Source: Apis mellifera
Taxonomy: Eukaryota > Arthropoda > Insecta > Hymenoptera > Apidae
Direction of reading: 5' to 3'
Assembly: GCF_003254395.2 (NCBI RefSeq)
Contig: NC_037648.1
Coordinates: forward strand, 558,001-622,000
Length of the DNA: 64,000 bases
The position numbers were made by a program, and so were the translations under genes. The notes under the pieces were generated by a model. The model did not search any database. It was not told the origin of the DNA and saw nothing but the letters and a program-made list of their open reading frames with translations. Shown here piece by piece: positions 24,833 to 38,327 of the stretch. The stretch's first letter is position 1. Each line of letters opens with the position of its first letter.

Positions 24833-25671
24833 TGACGTATTAACACGTAAATTCGATTTTTTTTCCAAAATTAATTATACTTTCGCACGACTGTTGAATA
24901 TGAATTTGTGCATTAATGTTTCAAGTCGCGCATATACTGTACATATCCGGTACCGTAAAAATATCACAAAGAAATGATTATTTGAACAATCAATAAAATG
25001 TATTAATTTATATTGCCAGACAATTAGTTAATATAGAGTTAAACATTACCTAGTAACAAAAATTATTCGTTTATTGATTCGTATATAAATATAAACATGG
25101 AAATAAAGGGAGAAAATGCAATGTATAAAATATACAAATGTAGTACTAGGAAGTAAATCATACTTAAAAACAAATTTTTCAATTTTAAATTTTACTCATT
25201 CAACAAAATTGATACGGCAGTTATTACACAAATAATTATTTTAAATTCTACACACATTTTTGGATTTTTCTTATTACGAGGAAGAATAAATAAAACATAA
25301 TAATAATAAATAAAACAAGATCTTATAACATAATATCGAGTATAAGAAAATAAATATATATTATTGTTATTATTCTTAATCACGTTGATCGTTCTTCGAT
25401 TATTTCGTTGCGTGCAATATACCTTTTCAGAATGCATAATTCCATTTCATGGATATTATAAGTTTCGTATTTTCCAGTTGTATGCATTCGTTTTAAAATT
25501 TACAGAAACACGTAATAAACAAGCATGTTCTATATTACATTGGAGACAATATAGAATTAAACAAAAATAAATATAAATAATACTGTAAAAGACTTACATC
25601 ATATAAGTACTAATGTTCTCCGCAATTATTCATAACAATATTAAATATTTTATCATTGAATTACTTATGAC

Positions 25672-25698
25672 AAAAAAAAAAAAAAAAAAAAAAAAAAA
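25672..25698. repeat. Poly-A tract, 27 bases
   Basis: Uninterrupted run of A. No target-site duplication or retroposed open frame is visible next to it, so a retroposon tail is not supported. Confidence 0.9.
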
Positions 25699-26861
25699 GA
25701 AACGCGAAGACAATTTTTTTCTATAAATATACGAAACAAATTATCGATAAAGAAAAATTTTTTTACCGTAGATAATAGAACGTTTAATAATTTTCTATAA
25801 TTTACCTACATTAGAAGTGTCTATAACATTGGACATTAATTGTCATAGGTTTCTCATCTAAATACGAATTCTTTTGTGCCTAAGCTACAACCTATATGCA
25901 ATCAAAATCATTTCGTAATTTCATTTGAAATATCGTATTATTGGATGGCATAATGGTTTTTTTTTAAGATAATTGAGAATATTTTAATGAATTTTTGTTT
26001 ATAAGTTAGTTGACGTTATTATTCGAATTATTCGAAGAATTACTCATTGAAATGCATTTAGAATTAATAACTATTATTATCGTATTTCTTAAACTCTATT
26101 GCAAAGTGTTCTTATGTTGGCTCAACGTATTGCTACTGATTACTTTATTTTCCATTTTAATTCTTATCACTTTTTATAAAGTGACAATTCGTTTTTTTTC
26201 GTTTATTATATATACTTGAAATTATTTTCTCTCTTCATGTTTCCTTTTTTTTTTTTTTTTTTTTTTTAATAATTCAGTCAAGTTTATTATTGCGTTTGCA
26301 AAAAACGCTATTCTATTTTCATTGCAGAATTAGAGAATTAAATATATGTAAGATATTTTCCGATATATATTTTTATCCCGTGGCCAAATATTAATTTTAT
26401 ATTCATAAATATCATAATATTATATATTATATATAATATGTTTTTATTATTATATATTCTATATAACATCACATAAATTAAGTTTTATTATATTTTCAGA
26501 AATTTACGAAATTGTATACAAGAACAAGTTCTTATTTGCTCATACGTGCCTATCTGATCGCATTTATTACGTTACGTATCTCTAGCTGCGGAGCAATGAC
26601 AGCGGCATTTCTGTTAAAAGTTATCGCTGGTTAATAGTGGTGTTCATATTAATAAATAGATACCGCCAACATCATTGAACATATCTTTAATACATGTACA
26701 TATGTATATATATATATAATATATGTATATACATACATACATACATACATATATATATACATATATATTATATATATATATAATAAATTGTTGTATTACC
26801 GAATAATCGTATATCTTTTACGAACTAAATTTTTAGGTTTAAATTTAAGTTTACCTTGTGG

Positions 26862-29800
26862 CTAGCTGATAGTATGATCCGATGTAGTTTTCTTCGTTTC
26901 ACTTAATGGCGTAGAACAAATATTCGTCGAGGAAGATGAAACACGGTCCTTTGATAGATTACCGTTTGGAGTTAATTTGCAGTTTTCTTCATTTCTTTTT
27001 TTACTACTATGTTCCACTATATTATTATCAGCAATTTTATTTGCTTCATAATTCTCATTCTTTGTTTGTTCTTTCAAATTTTCGCAACCATGTGTATCGC
27101 TGTTTCTTTCTATAATATTTTCATTAATCAATACTTCTTTGAATGTAGCTAAAGTTTTACGGAGTGTTATACAGAAACCTCTGGACGCTGGTATTAATGG
27201 AAATTCTGGTAAAATTTTGTTATCTAAAACATTAATAAAAATTTATTATTATATTTCATTTAAAAAAAAAAACTATTAAAACTATTGGATATTTTAATGT
27301 AGATTAATTAAGGAAAAAAAAAAAAAAAGAAAAAGAAAAAAAAAGAAATTGCAACATACCAACATCGGATATTTGTTTAAAAGTAGTAGGTGTTACTGGA
27401 GATAATGGATGTTGATTATTATGTTGTTCAGAAATTTCCATCCACAATTCTAAACGTTGCAGCAATTTTTTTGCATGTCTTTTGAAATGTTCAATGATAA
27501 TATCTTTAAATACAGGAGGTGGATGTTGTAATAATTTAGTTTGAGCTTGAACCAATTTCAATACAACCATTTCATTGTACATTCTTGAATTTTCTTTTCC
27601 TTGTTGAGAACCTTTTTGTTTGTCAAATCCAGCTTCATTAAAATATGGTTCGGGTACGAGAATAAGGCCTTGAATTGAAACTATAACTTGCAATAGAGTT
27701 GAAGAACTTGTCCATACTTCTGTTCCACGACCAGACCAAGTTCCGAGTAAACTTACACATACTTTACCATCTTCGTATAGATTAGGATTTAACCTATCAT
27801 TACAGTAAGAAATATAATGGCAAAGTGGTGGAGCAGCAGGATAATCAGCGGATAATTGAAAATCAAAAAGAAAAAGACCATCTTCATATGGTGTTTTCTC
27901 AGGTCCACGAAACATTACAGAATACAAGTCTATTCTATCTTCAAATCCTTTTACCCATATACCGGGTGGAAGAGAACTCTTCAAAAGCTTTAATTCTTTA
28001 GAAACAGTTCTGAAAAAGTTTGTAGGATCCGTAGGCTGAAACATTGTTAATTTAAATTTATGACTATCTGGTGCAGTCTCTTCTATAGAAAATCCTTCCC
28101 CTTCTGCATATACTGGTGGTGGGATTTCTATGGAACATTCTGATGGTTCTTGTAACAATTCTATACGTTTTTCTTCTTCTTTCTTTTGTTTCTTCAAAGG
28201 TGACGATCCCTTTTCAGCATCAGATAATGACATCTTTGATAATCCGAATCGTCTAGAAACTTCTGCATGCGCCAATACGAGTTGTGCCTTTATTAGAGTA
28301 CATAATTTAACACAAACTTGAGAACTAGCTACGTGAGAACTCGTTATATGCATTTGAGACTTGGAAATTTTACTCGTTTCTGATTTTTCTACTGAACGAT
28401 CAGGTACATTATTTACATCCTCGCTAAGTAGAAATTCTCCACTTGATTCACTAGAACCCGATTCTTTCTTTGAATTTTCTGCAGAATATAATCCAGAATC
28501 CTCAGGATTAGGATTAACGTTAATAAATAAACGATCAATTGATTCTTCATCTTTTATATTTTTTTTATTGGTAATTTCATCGTTTTTATTTTCCGTAGAT
28601 TCTGTCATGTCTGTTACAGTAGTAATAATTTTTTCACAAAGATTACTTCCTGATTGTACTATATTATTAGAATTTTCTGTACTGTTTTTATCTATATTTT
28701 CTTCCGATCCATCAGATTTATGTGTAAATAATCTTGTTACTTGATCCGCCATACGTTGTGCTACATTTGCTCGACCACGTTCTCGGACTCTTTCCAGAAG
28801 TCCTTGAAAATGACATTCGTGAAAAAAAGAAGTACCCATAAGTTTATCCATGTATCGACAATCTTTATATACTTCTAATAATTTTCTCATAACTTCAGTT
28901 GTTTGAAGTGAAGGATTTTGAGTAAAAATTTCTTCCAATCTAGACATTGCAATGCGAGCTTTTTCGATGTGTGCGGCCAGTTTTGGTTTTATATTTTCTA
29001 ATTCTGTTTGTTCTGTACCATCTGTATCAGCAATAAAGCAGTCTTCCAATTCTGTTTCCCATGATGCGTCAGACGATACATCGTCCCATAGTTCTCCTTC
29101 GTCACTATCATATTCACCTACTTTATACAAATCTTGAGGCCAACACATACTTACATGTCCATCAACCCACCACACTTTAACTCGTCCTTCTGGATAATTA
29201 TCTAGAACTTGACCAGCAGTACAACCAGCATCTTCACCTTCAAAATTAGCTATTCGAATTACTAATGTACCTGGTCTATATTGAAAGTCTGGATGATCTT
29301 TTAAATCATACACACTAACTTCACGTTCTTCTAGTAAAGTTGGTCTACAAAATATTTATATATTTATATTTATATTTAGTTTTAATATTTTTTTTTAATA
29401 AAACTGATTCAATTAAGAATATATTAGTTAGTTAAATACTTACTGGGGACTTTGAGTAGAAGTATATGTTTTAAACCATTTTATTTTAGCTGTTCTACCT
29501 TGATGATCAACACTTTGAACTACACCATACATTCTAGATTCTTCTTTTTGATCAACTACAAAATCACCTGGGAAGAATTCTTTATCATCTAAATGATGAA
29601 TTGGATAAAGTTGTGTTGATGGAATACCTAAAAGAGAAATAAAAGTTATTCAAATTTTATATTACTAAAAAATGTAATAAATAATGTGTAATAAATGAGA
29701 AAAAATCATATACAAGAAAAAAGATTTATAAAATTTACCAAATTCTACTGAACCATCTTGCCATACAACATTAGCTTTTGTACTTGTAGATAATGTTTCA

Positions 29801-31616
29801 ACAACAATTTTAGTTCCTGCAATTAGTGGGACTGGTGGAACTTTTTTTCTTGCTTTACAAAGCTTCTTCTTCTTTAATACCTTTGTCATTAAAGCTGGAC
29901 CCTTTTTCTTTTTACCCATAGATGACATACTGGAACATCCACTAGATACCTACATAATAATATTAATTAATTTTCAAGTTTATTATAAATTGTATAACAA
30001 TTTGAAAAAATCTAATTAAAAAAAATCTTACTGAAGCACTATCGCTTTGCGATCCAGTATCTTCTGTATCCCAATCATCTGAACTTTCAGTATTCTGATT
30101 TTGTACTGGAGGCATTAAGGTATTATTGCTTGTTATATTTTGTAAATTATTAATATTATTGTGAGCATTTTCTTCTGTTTGTTGTTCATTAACTTTATCT
30201 TTGTCTTTTTCCTTCTTTTTATCTTCAGCTGGCTTTGTAACACTGATATTTGGACGTGTTTTCTTTGGACTATGTTTAGGAACTTGAAAAATGTCTCTTT
30301 GTTGCTTTCTCCATTGTTCTCTTGTAATGACATTTTCATCACCTTTAATCACATAAAAATTTCGATCCCCTACTTGGACAGTAGATGGTTCAAAAACATT
30401 CAATAATTTTAATTTTTTCAAATTTTCTCCTTGAACTACAAATTTTGGTTGAGCTTGATCTGACCAAGCACCATCCTTTGAATATGCTCTACACTGCCAA
30501 TGCACTCCTACCCAATCTGTTTCTACCTTTTCTACAATTACTTTTGTTAATTTCTGTGGCTTAGATTTTCTCTTTGCTTTCATTTCTTTTGTACATGTAA
30601 TCCATTGTGCATCTTCTAGGCAGTGAACTGGTCCCCATAAACTTTGACCAGGATAAAATTCAGAAGAATGAGGAAAATCATTGTCCTAAAAAATTTTTAT
30701 TGTATTTTTGATCAAACAATTATTCTGGATTTGATTCTTACATTATCACGTCTCTCCTCTAATTGTCCTAAGACACGAGAATCTGTTTCATTTATAACGC
30801 AACGAGATCCATCGGGTGTAGTAAGCCATAATTTAAAATTTGCCATTTTTATACCACCAACCCATGAATCCATGCAAACAGCTATATCTGTTGCAAATTC
30901 CTATAGATAAATGTATGAGTTAATTTTATAATAAAATAAGCATTATAAATGCACAATTACATACTTCCAAAGGAACTAAATCTTCACTCCTAATATTGGT
31001 AAGAACTTGTTTAGTACCAATCACTTGAACACAGGCAGTAAGCTCAATATCTCTACAATATCCTCTTTGTGTATCCTTTCCTTTAATCATTCGACGTACA
31101 ACATCTCCTGGCATAAGTGTTCTGTCTGCTAAATGTACCTATAAATAAAAAATAAATTAAAAAGTAACTTTTATAATAATGAAAAATCACCGTTATTATA
31201 TCAAATATGGATTCAAATTTGAACGTAACATTCAATTGTAGATATCATTAGTATGACAGGTGTCGCTTTGCATAAAATTAAAAACAAATATAATAAAAGA
31301 AAAGAAATGACATAGTAAAATATTAAAAATCATTTAATATATAATCTATTATTTTTAAGAAAAATGTTTTCTTATTATATTAAATGTTAAATACCTTCTT
31401 TGAGCTGACCAATTCCTCGACACCGGAGGGATGCCAGACCACGCGAATCTCGCCCTTTTTTCTTTTCGGGCTCTCTTCGCTGTCAGAACTTTCTTCGGAT
31501 AAATCCTGATCGTCATTTTCCATAACGATTCCAAACACAACGTTTCCTTTCTTATCCACACGATAGACAACATCTTCGTAAAAGTACTGGCACTCTACGC
31601 CAAAGTTCGTAGCCAT
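26862..31616 (-). CDS. UBE2O: UBE2O, (E3-independent) E2 ubiquitin-conjugating enzyme
   Basis: Large hybrid E2/E3 enzyme that monoubiquitinates orphan and basic proteins. Minus-strand exons: 31616-31395, 31138-30965, 30900-30742, 30685-30032, 29949-29739, 29627-29444, 29344-27360 and 27223-26862. They total 3951 bases, 1316 residues (human is about 1290), with all phases consistent. The N-terminal half has the conserved SH3-like regions (MPGDVVRRM, YPGQSLWGPVHCL, FFPGDFVVD, YRPGTLVIRIANFEGEDAG). A basic/acidic linker follows, then a predicted coiled coil, then the UBC domain. The catalytic Cys is about residue 1064 in NPNLYEDGKVCVSLLGTW, with YPAAPPLCHY and LILVPEPYFNEAGF around it. A longer N-terminus is possible from an ATG at 31682 in the same frame. 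The promoter lies immediately to the right and is unusually C-rich on the plus strand. Confidence 0.95.
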
Positions 31617-31722
31617 CTTTCCTCTAATCACTGAGTACTCGCTCTCTGCCGACGACGGCTGACAGAAGGTTACACGGCGCAACGGTTACGGCGCACGTCG
31701 CAAGCAAGGAACTTGACTCCGA

Positions 31723-31744
31723 CCCCGAACCCGACCCCAACCCC
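31723..31744 (-). promoter_or_regulatory. G-quadruplex-type motif in UBE2O promoter/leader
   Basis: The minus strand reads GGGG, GGGG, GGG, GGGG with loops of 2, 2 and 3 bases, 107-128 bases upstream of the UBE2O start codon. It sits in a tandem CCGAACC/CCGACCC stretch (31718-31746). It fits the standard G4 pattern and stands out in a genome this AT-rich. Folding and function are inferred. Confidence 0.55.
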
Positions 31745-32636
31745 GACTTAAAATCCACCGATTTGAGATGCCTTTTGATTGTTCTCACCGATCGAGTTGT
31801 TATCGACTTGTTTCAAATCGAGAATTGTTCATTTCTCAATCGTCATTTCAAAGCATCTGTCAAAATAAAATTAAATTTAATTTCTTATTAAGTATATATA
31901 TATATATGTATGTATATATAAATTTATAATGTATATATGTATAGTTCGCGTATAAAATATATACATGTATTAGCATGCATGTATGTATGTAAAAAGGTAG
32001 TTGATAAATTTATCTTGTTTGGAAGCAGCTTCAATTTAACAAATACAATATAAGAGGTTATATGTATATATACATATATATTTCTTATATATGTATATCT
32101 GGTATATGCATGCCATTCAAAATGATACAAATTAATCTTCGGCTTTCATGAAAAAAAAATTGTTTTTTTTTAAATAATTAAGATTTATATACAAAAATAT
32201 ATATAAATTTAATTATGCATATGTATATAATTTATTTAATTATTTGCATATGTATACAAGCTTAATTATCTAATAAATATGTTTATGTTAATAGTTTATT
32301 TTTTTATTCTAGAAGAAATATTTAAATTATAATGAAAATATCTTATTTAATTAAATACATACAATTATGTATTTAATCAAAAATATATATAATATCAATT
32401 TTTCATTTTATTATAATTAAAACATCCAATTTTATTTTTTAAAAGAAATCACTTAATTCTAATGAACATTTTTTATTAGGGAGGGAAATTTCTTAAGGAC
32501 TAGAATAAATAAAAAATACAATTCATTAATAGTTGACTAGATATGTGAATGAATGAACATGTGCTAGAAATGTCTAATTACATAAAGTTTGATTATATCA
32601 TTAAAGAATAATTTTGTGTAAAATAATTTTTTTAAG
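31745..32636. other. Intergenic between UBE2O promoter and the RUN-PDZ-PTB gene
   Basis: AT-rich with TATG/TATA low-complexity sequence. It holds the 3' UTR of the minus-strand gene to the right. I see no coding segment. Confidence 0.5.
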
Positions 32637-35116
32637 TTAAACTGCAAAATGAGTACGTTGAAATCCTTGACCCAAACTTTGTAATATAGTTTGCACTTCA
32701 TTTTCATTTTGATGGTAAAATACATATGCATCAAATTTCGTTGCTAGATTGCAATTAGTATCTCTAAAGTAAATAAGAAATATATTAATATAAATATTAT
32801 AATAAAATTATTATATTATATACTTATTATATTAATATAACAAAATTAATTATTATTGCTTATATTAAAACAAAAATTTATTTTACCCTGAAATAAATGC
32901 AAAATAATTAGGAATGTTTCCTGTACGACCACAAGATGAAATTTCCATGTAACTTTGTTTACATATCACCTAAATATTTAAATAAAATATATATTATTAT
33001 GAATACATTATTAAATATTATATATAATAAAAATTGTTTATATACCATGTCATTTGAATCTTGAGTCACTCTAATTCCTAGTTCCAGGCATTCAAATTTC
33101 ACAGGCACTGATTTTATTTCTTCTGACTTTAATACTTGCAAAATTGCTCTTTCTATTTGTTTAACATCCCCTTTTGTACCAATATATATAGAACCACAAT
33201 ATTTAACAGAGAAACCAGCATTCAATGATTTATTTTCTGATTTAATTATTTCAGTTTTTTCATTTTCATCTTGTATTTCAGAATTAAATCTTTTTAAAAT
33301 TTTTTTTAAACCTTCAATACCTGAACTTTTTATAAGATGAACAATTGGTGCATATAATTCATAAGTTTTTTTATTACGATGCTGAAAATTATTTAATAAT
33401 GTTATTGTATAAACTATTAAATAAAATGTATATTATATATATGTACTATATGTATTGTATGTATTAAAAAATTATTATATAGATATATTTTAATATATCT
33501 ATACATACTTTAATTACATATAAGCAGACTGGTTGACCTACAGTTTTTTTCATAAATTTACGTAATTGTCCTCTAGTATTAGATGTTATAGCATTTCCAT
33601 TTATTTCATCTAAAATATCTCCAATTTCAACTTTATCCTAAAAGTAAAAATTAAATAAAATTAATATTTTAAATAATTATATTAAATATAATAACAATAA
33701 TATTATAAAAATTTATGTTCATTATATATTTATTATAAAAAATTATGTTCATTACATCTTCTGCAGCCACAGAATTTTTATCCAAGTTAACTATTAAAGC
33801 TCTTCCTTTTGTAAAACTGCAATAATATAAGATTCATAATATTTTTAATGAATAATTACTGATTATTTATCTTTATAAATGTTAATTTCTTACCACACAG
33901 AAATACCTAAACTTTTACATGGTACTAATTCCAAAGCCACACATTCTGGTAATTGCCAAGATTCATCTAAAAAGCTACAATTTCGTAAATTCAATTTAAA
34001 ATTTAATTTACTGCTTTGCAGTAATACTGATAAAAATATTTCTCCAAGAATATTATCTCCCAGAATACTATTTCTATCATAATAGTCAGTAGACATTAAT
34101 GGTGTTCTGACCTATGAAATTTTAATTAAAAATATTATGTTAAGAAATTAATTTTGTAATATAAAAAAATATACATACCAACATTTCAACTGGCATATGA
34201 AGGCACTTTCGTATCAAACATGTTTTAATTAAAAGCCTAAGACGTCCAGTAGGTGTATAAACTTTTGGATTTTTTTTCACTTGCTCAATAACCAAAGAAT
34301 AAGTGCAACAAGAACTAAAATAATAAAATATTTAATATAAATATTTATAATTTAATAATATATCATATTATATATTTATTATAATATTTACAAAATAAAT
34401 ATTTTATTTTTTAATATAAATAAATATTTAAAATAAATATTTTATTTTTTAAATATTATAATAATATGAAAAATATAATATATAATATAAATTTTCTTTA
34501 TTATGTTTTTTTCAAACCTAAAATGTTTTTCTGCAATTTCTTCCAACCAATACCAAGCATCAGGTAATTTTGGAAAACCTATTGGATTTAAACGCATCAA
34601 TATTCCTTTTTGAAAACATTTTTCTAAACTTTTATAAAAAAAAGGTAGATCTTTGTTTTCTTCATCAATCTCAATATCACTTTCAGTTAATTTCTTTGTC
34701 CAACCTGAAAATTGTTTTTTTTAATAATTAATTTAATAATAATAAATATTTATTATAGTAGTCTAATTGTTTAATTTTAAAATTTAAAAAAAGAATAAAA
34801 AAATATAATATATTTTTAAAAGATTTAATATAAATCTTATTAAAACGAAATATAAAATAAAAAAGAAGAAATCATTATTATAAAATAAAATGATTATTAT
34901 AAAATATCATAAAATAGATTATATCTTTCATATAATAATTTTAGATGATTAAATATCAAAACTTAAAAATGAAAATATTTATAATTTAATATAAATAATT
35001 AATAAAAAAGATATTATTATTCATTATAATAATTTTATTGCTGAAATAATTTTCTAACCTATAAAAATATTATAATTACCTTTCAATTCTTTAATAAGAG
35101 GATTTGAGACCGTCAT
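32637..35116 (-). CDS. RUN-PDZ-PTB domain protein with one-base frameshift in this assembly
   Basis: I cannot name the orthologue. Minus-strand exons: 35116-35080, 34704-34518, 34314-34179, 34111-33894, 33816-33756, 33638-33509, 33381-33046, 32969-32887 and 32763-32637. They sum to 1315 bases, exactly one more than 438 codons. Residues about 15-120 look like a RUN domain (DLPFFYKSLEKCF, AWYWLEEIAEK, TPTGRLRLLIKTCLIRKCL). About 190-270 is a PDZ domain (KSLGISV, KVEIGDILDEI then NGNAITSNT). About 300-437 is a PTB/PID-like domain (GFSVKYCGSIYIGTKGDV, ECLELGIRVTQDSNDM, YFAFIS, FDAYVFYH, then a C-terminal helix with LGQGF). The frame breaks between DEI and NGNA, at a run of four A (33600-33603), where three would keep it open. 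All other exons are intact. Such proteins act as adaptors; any partner is unknown. Confidence 0.75.
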
Positions 35117-35619
35117 GGCATTATCAACTTGAATTATTGTCAAACATCAATAATATTTTTATTAAATAAACTAGTCAGAAATTCTTAACGATCAAAAGAA
35201 ATATCATTTTCAATTAATTTATTTATATATTATTGTTTTAACAATATAAAAGAATATTCGTTATACATCAAACGTCACGTTTACTGAATATATTTTATTT
35301 ATAATGATGTTGTACATATATAATATAATACATATAGGATATAATACTTGCATTATTATAAAAGATAAAATTTACATTTACAAGCAAACACATATAAACA
35401 AAATTAATAGATAACAAATACTTGATATAGTAATTTTATTTGAAGTATAATAGATATTCGTATTTTCAATATTCTACGTATTACATAAAATTAAATTATA
35501 TTTGAATTAGAAGAATAAATAATATTAAAAATTTAATTTAAAAATTTAATTGTATGAATTTTGTGTATTAAGTGTCAATATAAATATATAAATATATAAA
35601 TAGTTTTAGAATAGTTAAA
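35117..35619. promoter_or_regulatory. Divergent promoter region of RUN-PDZ-PTB gene and galactokinase
   Basis: The two genes begin 503 bases apart on opposite strands. The stretch is AT-rich throughout, and I can identify no specific box beyond TATA-like sequence that is not informative here. Confidence 0.45.
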
Positions 35620-37581
35620 ATGGCAACAATTGTGCCTGACATAAATGAAATAAAATCAAAAGCTTTGGAAGCTTTTGCAAATGAATTTGGAGATAATGCG
35701 AATATTTGTGTATGTGCACCCGGTCGTGTGAATTTAATCGGAGAACATACAGATTATAATGAAGGTTTTGTTTTACCTATGGTAAAATTATTGATGTTTA
35801 TATAAATATTACTTTTTTTTTTACGTAATAATTAAATTTCCGCTTTATAATCTAATGTATATATAAAAATTAAAAAAATTTTTTACATTACTAACATCAG
35901 TAACACGTTAATTATTTCTTTAAATATTTATTTTTTATGTTATTAATAAGAATATTAAAAAATTTATTTATTATTATTAAAATTTAATTTATTAATGAAA
36001 ATATTAAACAAATAATAGAATATTAAGTAAAAAATTAATTTTTAGAATGATAAATTTGAATAATTATTAAAAATTATTATAATTATTGTAATATTGTTAT
36101 TTTTTTATATTTAATCGAATAGAGTTTAAGAATCATTTTATTTTTATTGAAAAGTATATTTTTTAATTGAACAGCTATTAAATTTTTTAAATAAATATCA
36201 ATAATACATTAACATATTATAGGCATTGCCCATGGTTACACTTATAGTGGGAAAACTTAGCAATGGAAAAAAATGTAAAATTGTTTCTCTCAATGATATA
36301 GTTAATTCTGAAAATTATACTGAATTTGAAGTTAATTTTCGTAAGAATATAAAACCTGGGGAACCAAAATGGGCTAATTATGTAAAAGGATGTGTAGCAA
36401 ATTTTATTTGTCAGTTTGTTTATTATTTGAATTTATTTTAATAAAATAAAATAATAATATATAAAATATAATATAAGATAATAATATTGTATAATGTTAA
36501 TTCTAGGTGATGTGCCACCTTTTAATGCTATTATTTTATCCACTGTACCAGTTGGTGCTGGTTTAAGTAGTTCAGCTGCTTTGGAAGTTGCTATGTATAC
36601 ATTTTTGGAAGCATTAACTGGTATAGAATCAGAAAAGCCAGAAGATAAAGTATAATTACATTATTTATTTTAATTTTAATTTTACTAAAACAAAAAAATT
36701 TATTAGAAGTGTTGTTTAGGCAATAGCTTGTCAACGAGCTGAACATGATTTTGCTGGAGTTCCATGTGGTATCATGGATCAATTTATTTCTGTGATGGCC
36801 AAAGAAGGTTATGCCCTTCTTCTTGATTGTAAAGATCTTAGTACTAAACAAATACCTATATCAAAAATAAATGATTATATTTTTTTAATTACTAACTCTA
36901 ATGCACCTCATAAATTAAGTTCAAGTGCATATTGTCAGCGTAGAGATTGTTGTTATGAAGTTGCAAAAAGATTAAATAAAAAAAGTTTACGTGAAGTATC
37001 TATGAATGATATTCAAGGTAGATTAAAGAATATAATTATATCAAAAAAAAAAAGCAAAAGTATTTTTTTTTTTTATTAAATTTTGATATTTTATATTTTT
37101 TTTTATTTTTAGTTTTAAAATCACAAAATGTACCTGAAGAAATGATAAAAAGAACTCGTCACGTAGTCACAGAAATTAAAAGAACAATTGATGCTGTAGA
37201 AGCTCTTGAAAAGGGAGATCTCAAAAAATTTGGACAGTTAATGAATGAAAGTCATGATTCTTTGAAAAATGATTATGAAGTTTCTTCAGTTGAATTGGAC
37301 ACTTTAGTAAAAGCAGCAAGAGAAATAAATGGAGTTTTAGGAAGCCGTCTAACTGGTGCTGGTTTTGGAGGATGTACAATAACATTATTAAGAAAAGATG
37401 TAATTGATGAAACAATCAATCATATGAAAACAAAGTTAGATTGCTATTTTTGTAACATTTTTATAATTTTTGAATTTGATAATGATATTTATATATAGTA
37501 TTTTATTACAGATATTCTGGAAATGCAACATTTTATATAGCAGAACCTGCAATGGGTGCAAGAATTTTAGACAAAAATTAA
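35620..37581 (+). CDS. GALK1: Galactokinase
   Basis: Cytosolic GHMP kinase making galactose-1-phosphate, the first committed step of the Leloir pathway. Exons: 35620-35781, 36223-36409, 36507-36649, 36720-37017, 37113-37434 and 37512-37581. They total 1182 bases, 393 residues (human 392), phases consistent. The galactokinase signature is GRVNLIGEHTDYNEGF at residues 35-50. GHMP motif 2 is PVGAGLSSSAALE at about 131-143. The catalytic Asp is in CGIMDQFISV at about residue 184, and Arg36 is the partner Arg. Motif 3 is LTGAGFGGCTITLL near the end. The exon 5 donor is GTTAGA, a weaker form. The gene is tail to tail with the SLC26 gene. The start is the only upstream ATG in frame and matches family length. 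Confidence 0.96.
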
Positions 37582-38327
37582 AGAATATGATGTTAAACAA
37601 TTATCATCTAATTGCAACAATATATTTCATGTTTACAAATAAAATGGATATAATAAAAAAAAATTCAAACTTTATTTTTATACTTACATTAAACTAACTC
37701 TCTTTAATTTAAAAAAAAAATGATATACTGTTAAAAATTTTGATTTTTTTTTTATAGTATATCATATAAGATTTAGAATAAAATGGTTGAAAAAAAATTT
37801 TAATATTTGTTAATTTTTTTTAAAATAATATAAAGTATTACATATTATTATATATTACATATAATAACTTTTAAATTGCATGTACAATAATGCATGTATA
37901 TAAAAAATGCTACTGACAAATTATATAAATTTATATACATATCTCATAATCTTATATAATTATAATTTTAGACCCTTTTGACACAATATTCATAATATAG
38001 TTTTTCTATATATCTTTTTATAATATTTAAAATTAATATATTTAATACATTTTCATCATTAATATGTATTACATATATTTTTAGTACTGTAAAGTTTTTA
38101 TTTTATTTACGTGAAATTACATACATGAAATATCGTCGAAATAATGTAATATTGTATCTAAAGGGTTAATTGATACTTAATTACAATAATTATTAAAACA
38201 TATTGTTCCTCTTTATTATAATATTATCTATATTGTTCGTTTTCGAGTTAATATAATACTGATATGTATAAAATAAAAAAAAAAAAGGAGTACTTCCGGG
38301 ACGGAACTTATAAAAGTCTAAATATTA
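37582..38327. other. Convergent 3' regions of galactokinase and SLC26 gene
   Basis: AT-rich 750 bases holding both 3' UTRs. I see no coding segment. Confidence 0.5.

Larger units (their letters stand above)
24308..26861. other. Gene-poor region 3' of UBE2O
   Basis: No supported coding segment. Bases 24308-24680 are GC-richer with long pyrimidine tracts and could be a promoter or leader of the minus-strand candidate at 23512-24307. There is an (AT)n run (24788-24832), a 27-base poly-A (25672-25698), a poly-T near 26246-26267 and a TACA/TATA repeat near 26700-26780. Confidence 0.5.

Noticed and set aside
25672..25698. Poly-A run as a retroposon tail
   Set aside because: No neighbouring retroposed frame, target-site duplication or element body could be seen.
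28130..29137. Plus-strand frames opposite UBE2O exon 7
   Set aside because: Ser-rich mirror frames of the acidic UBE2O coding strand, with no independent signals.
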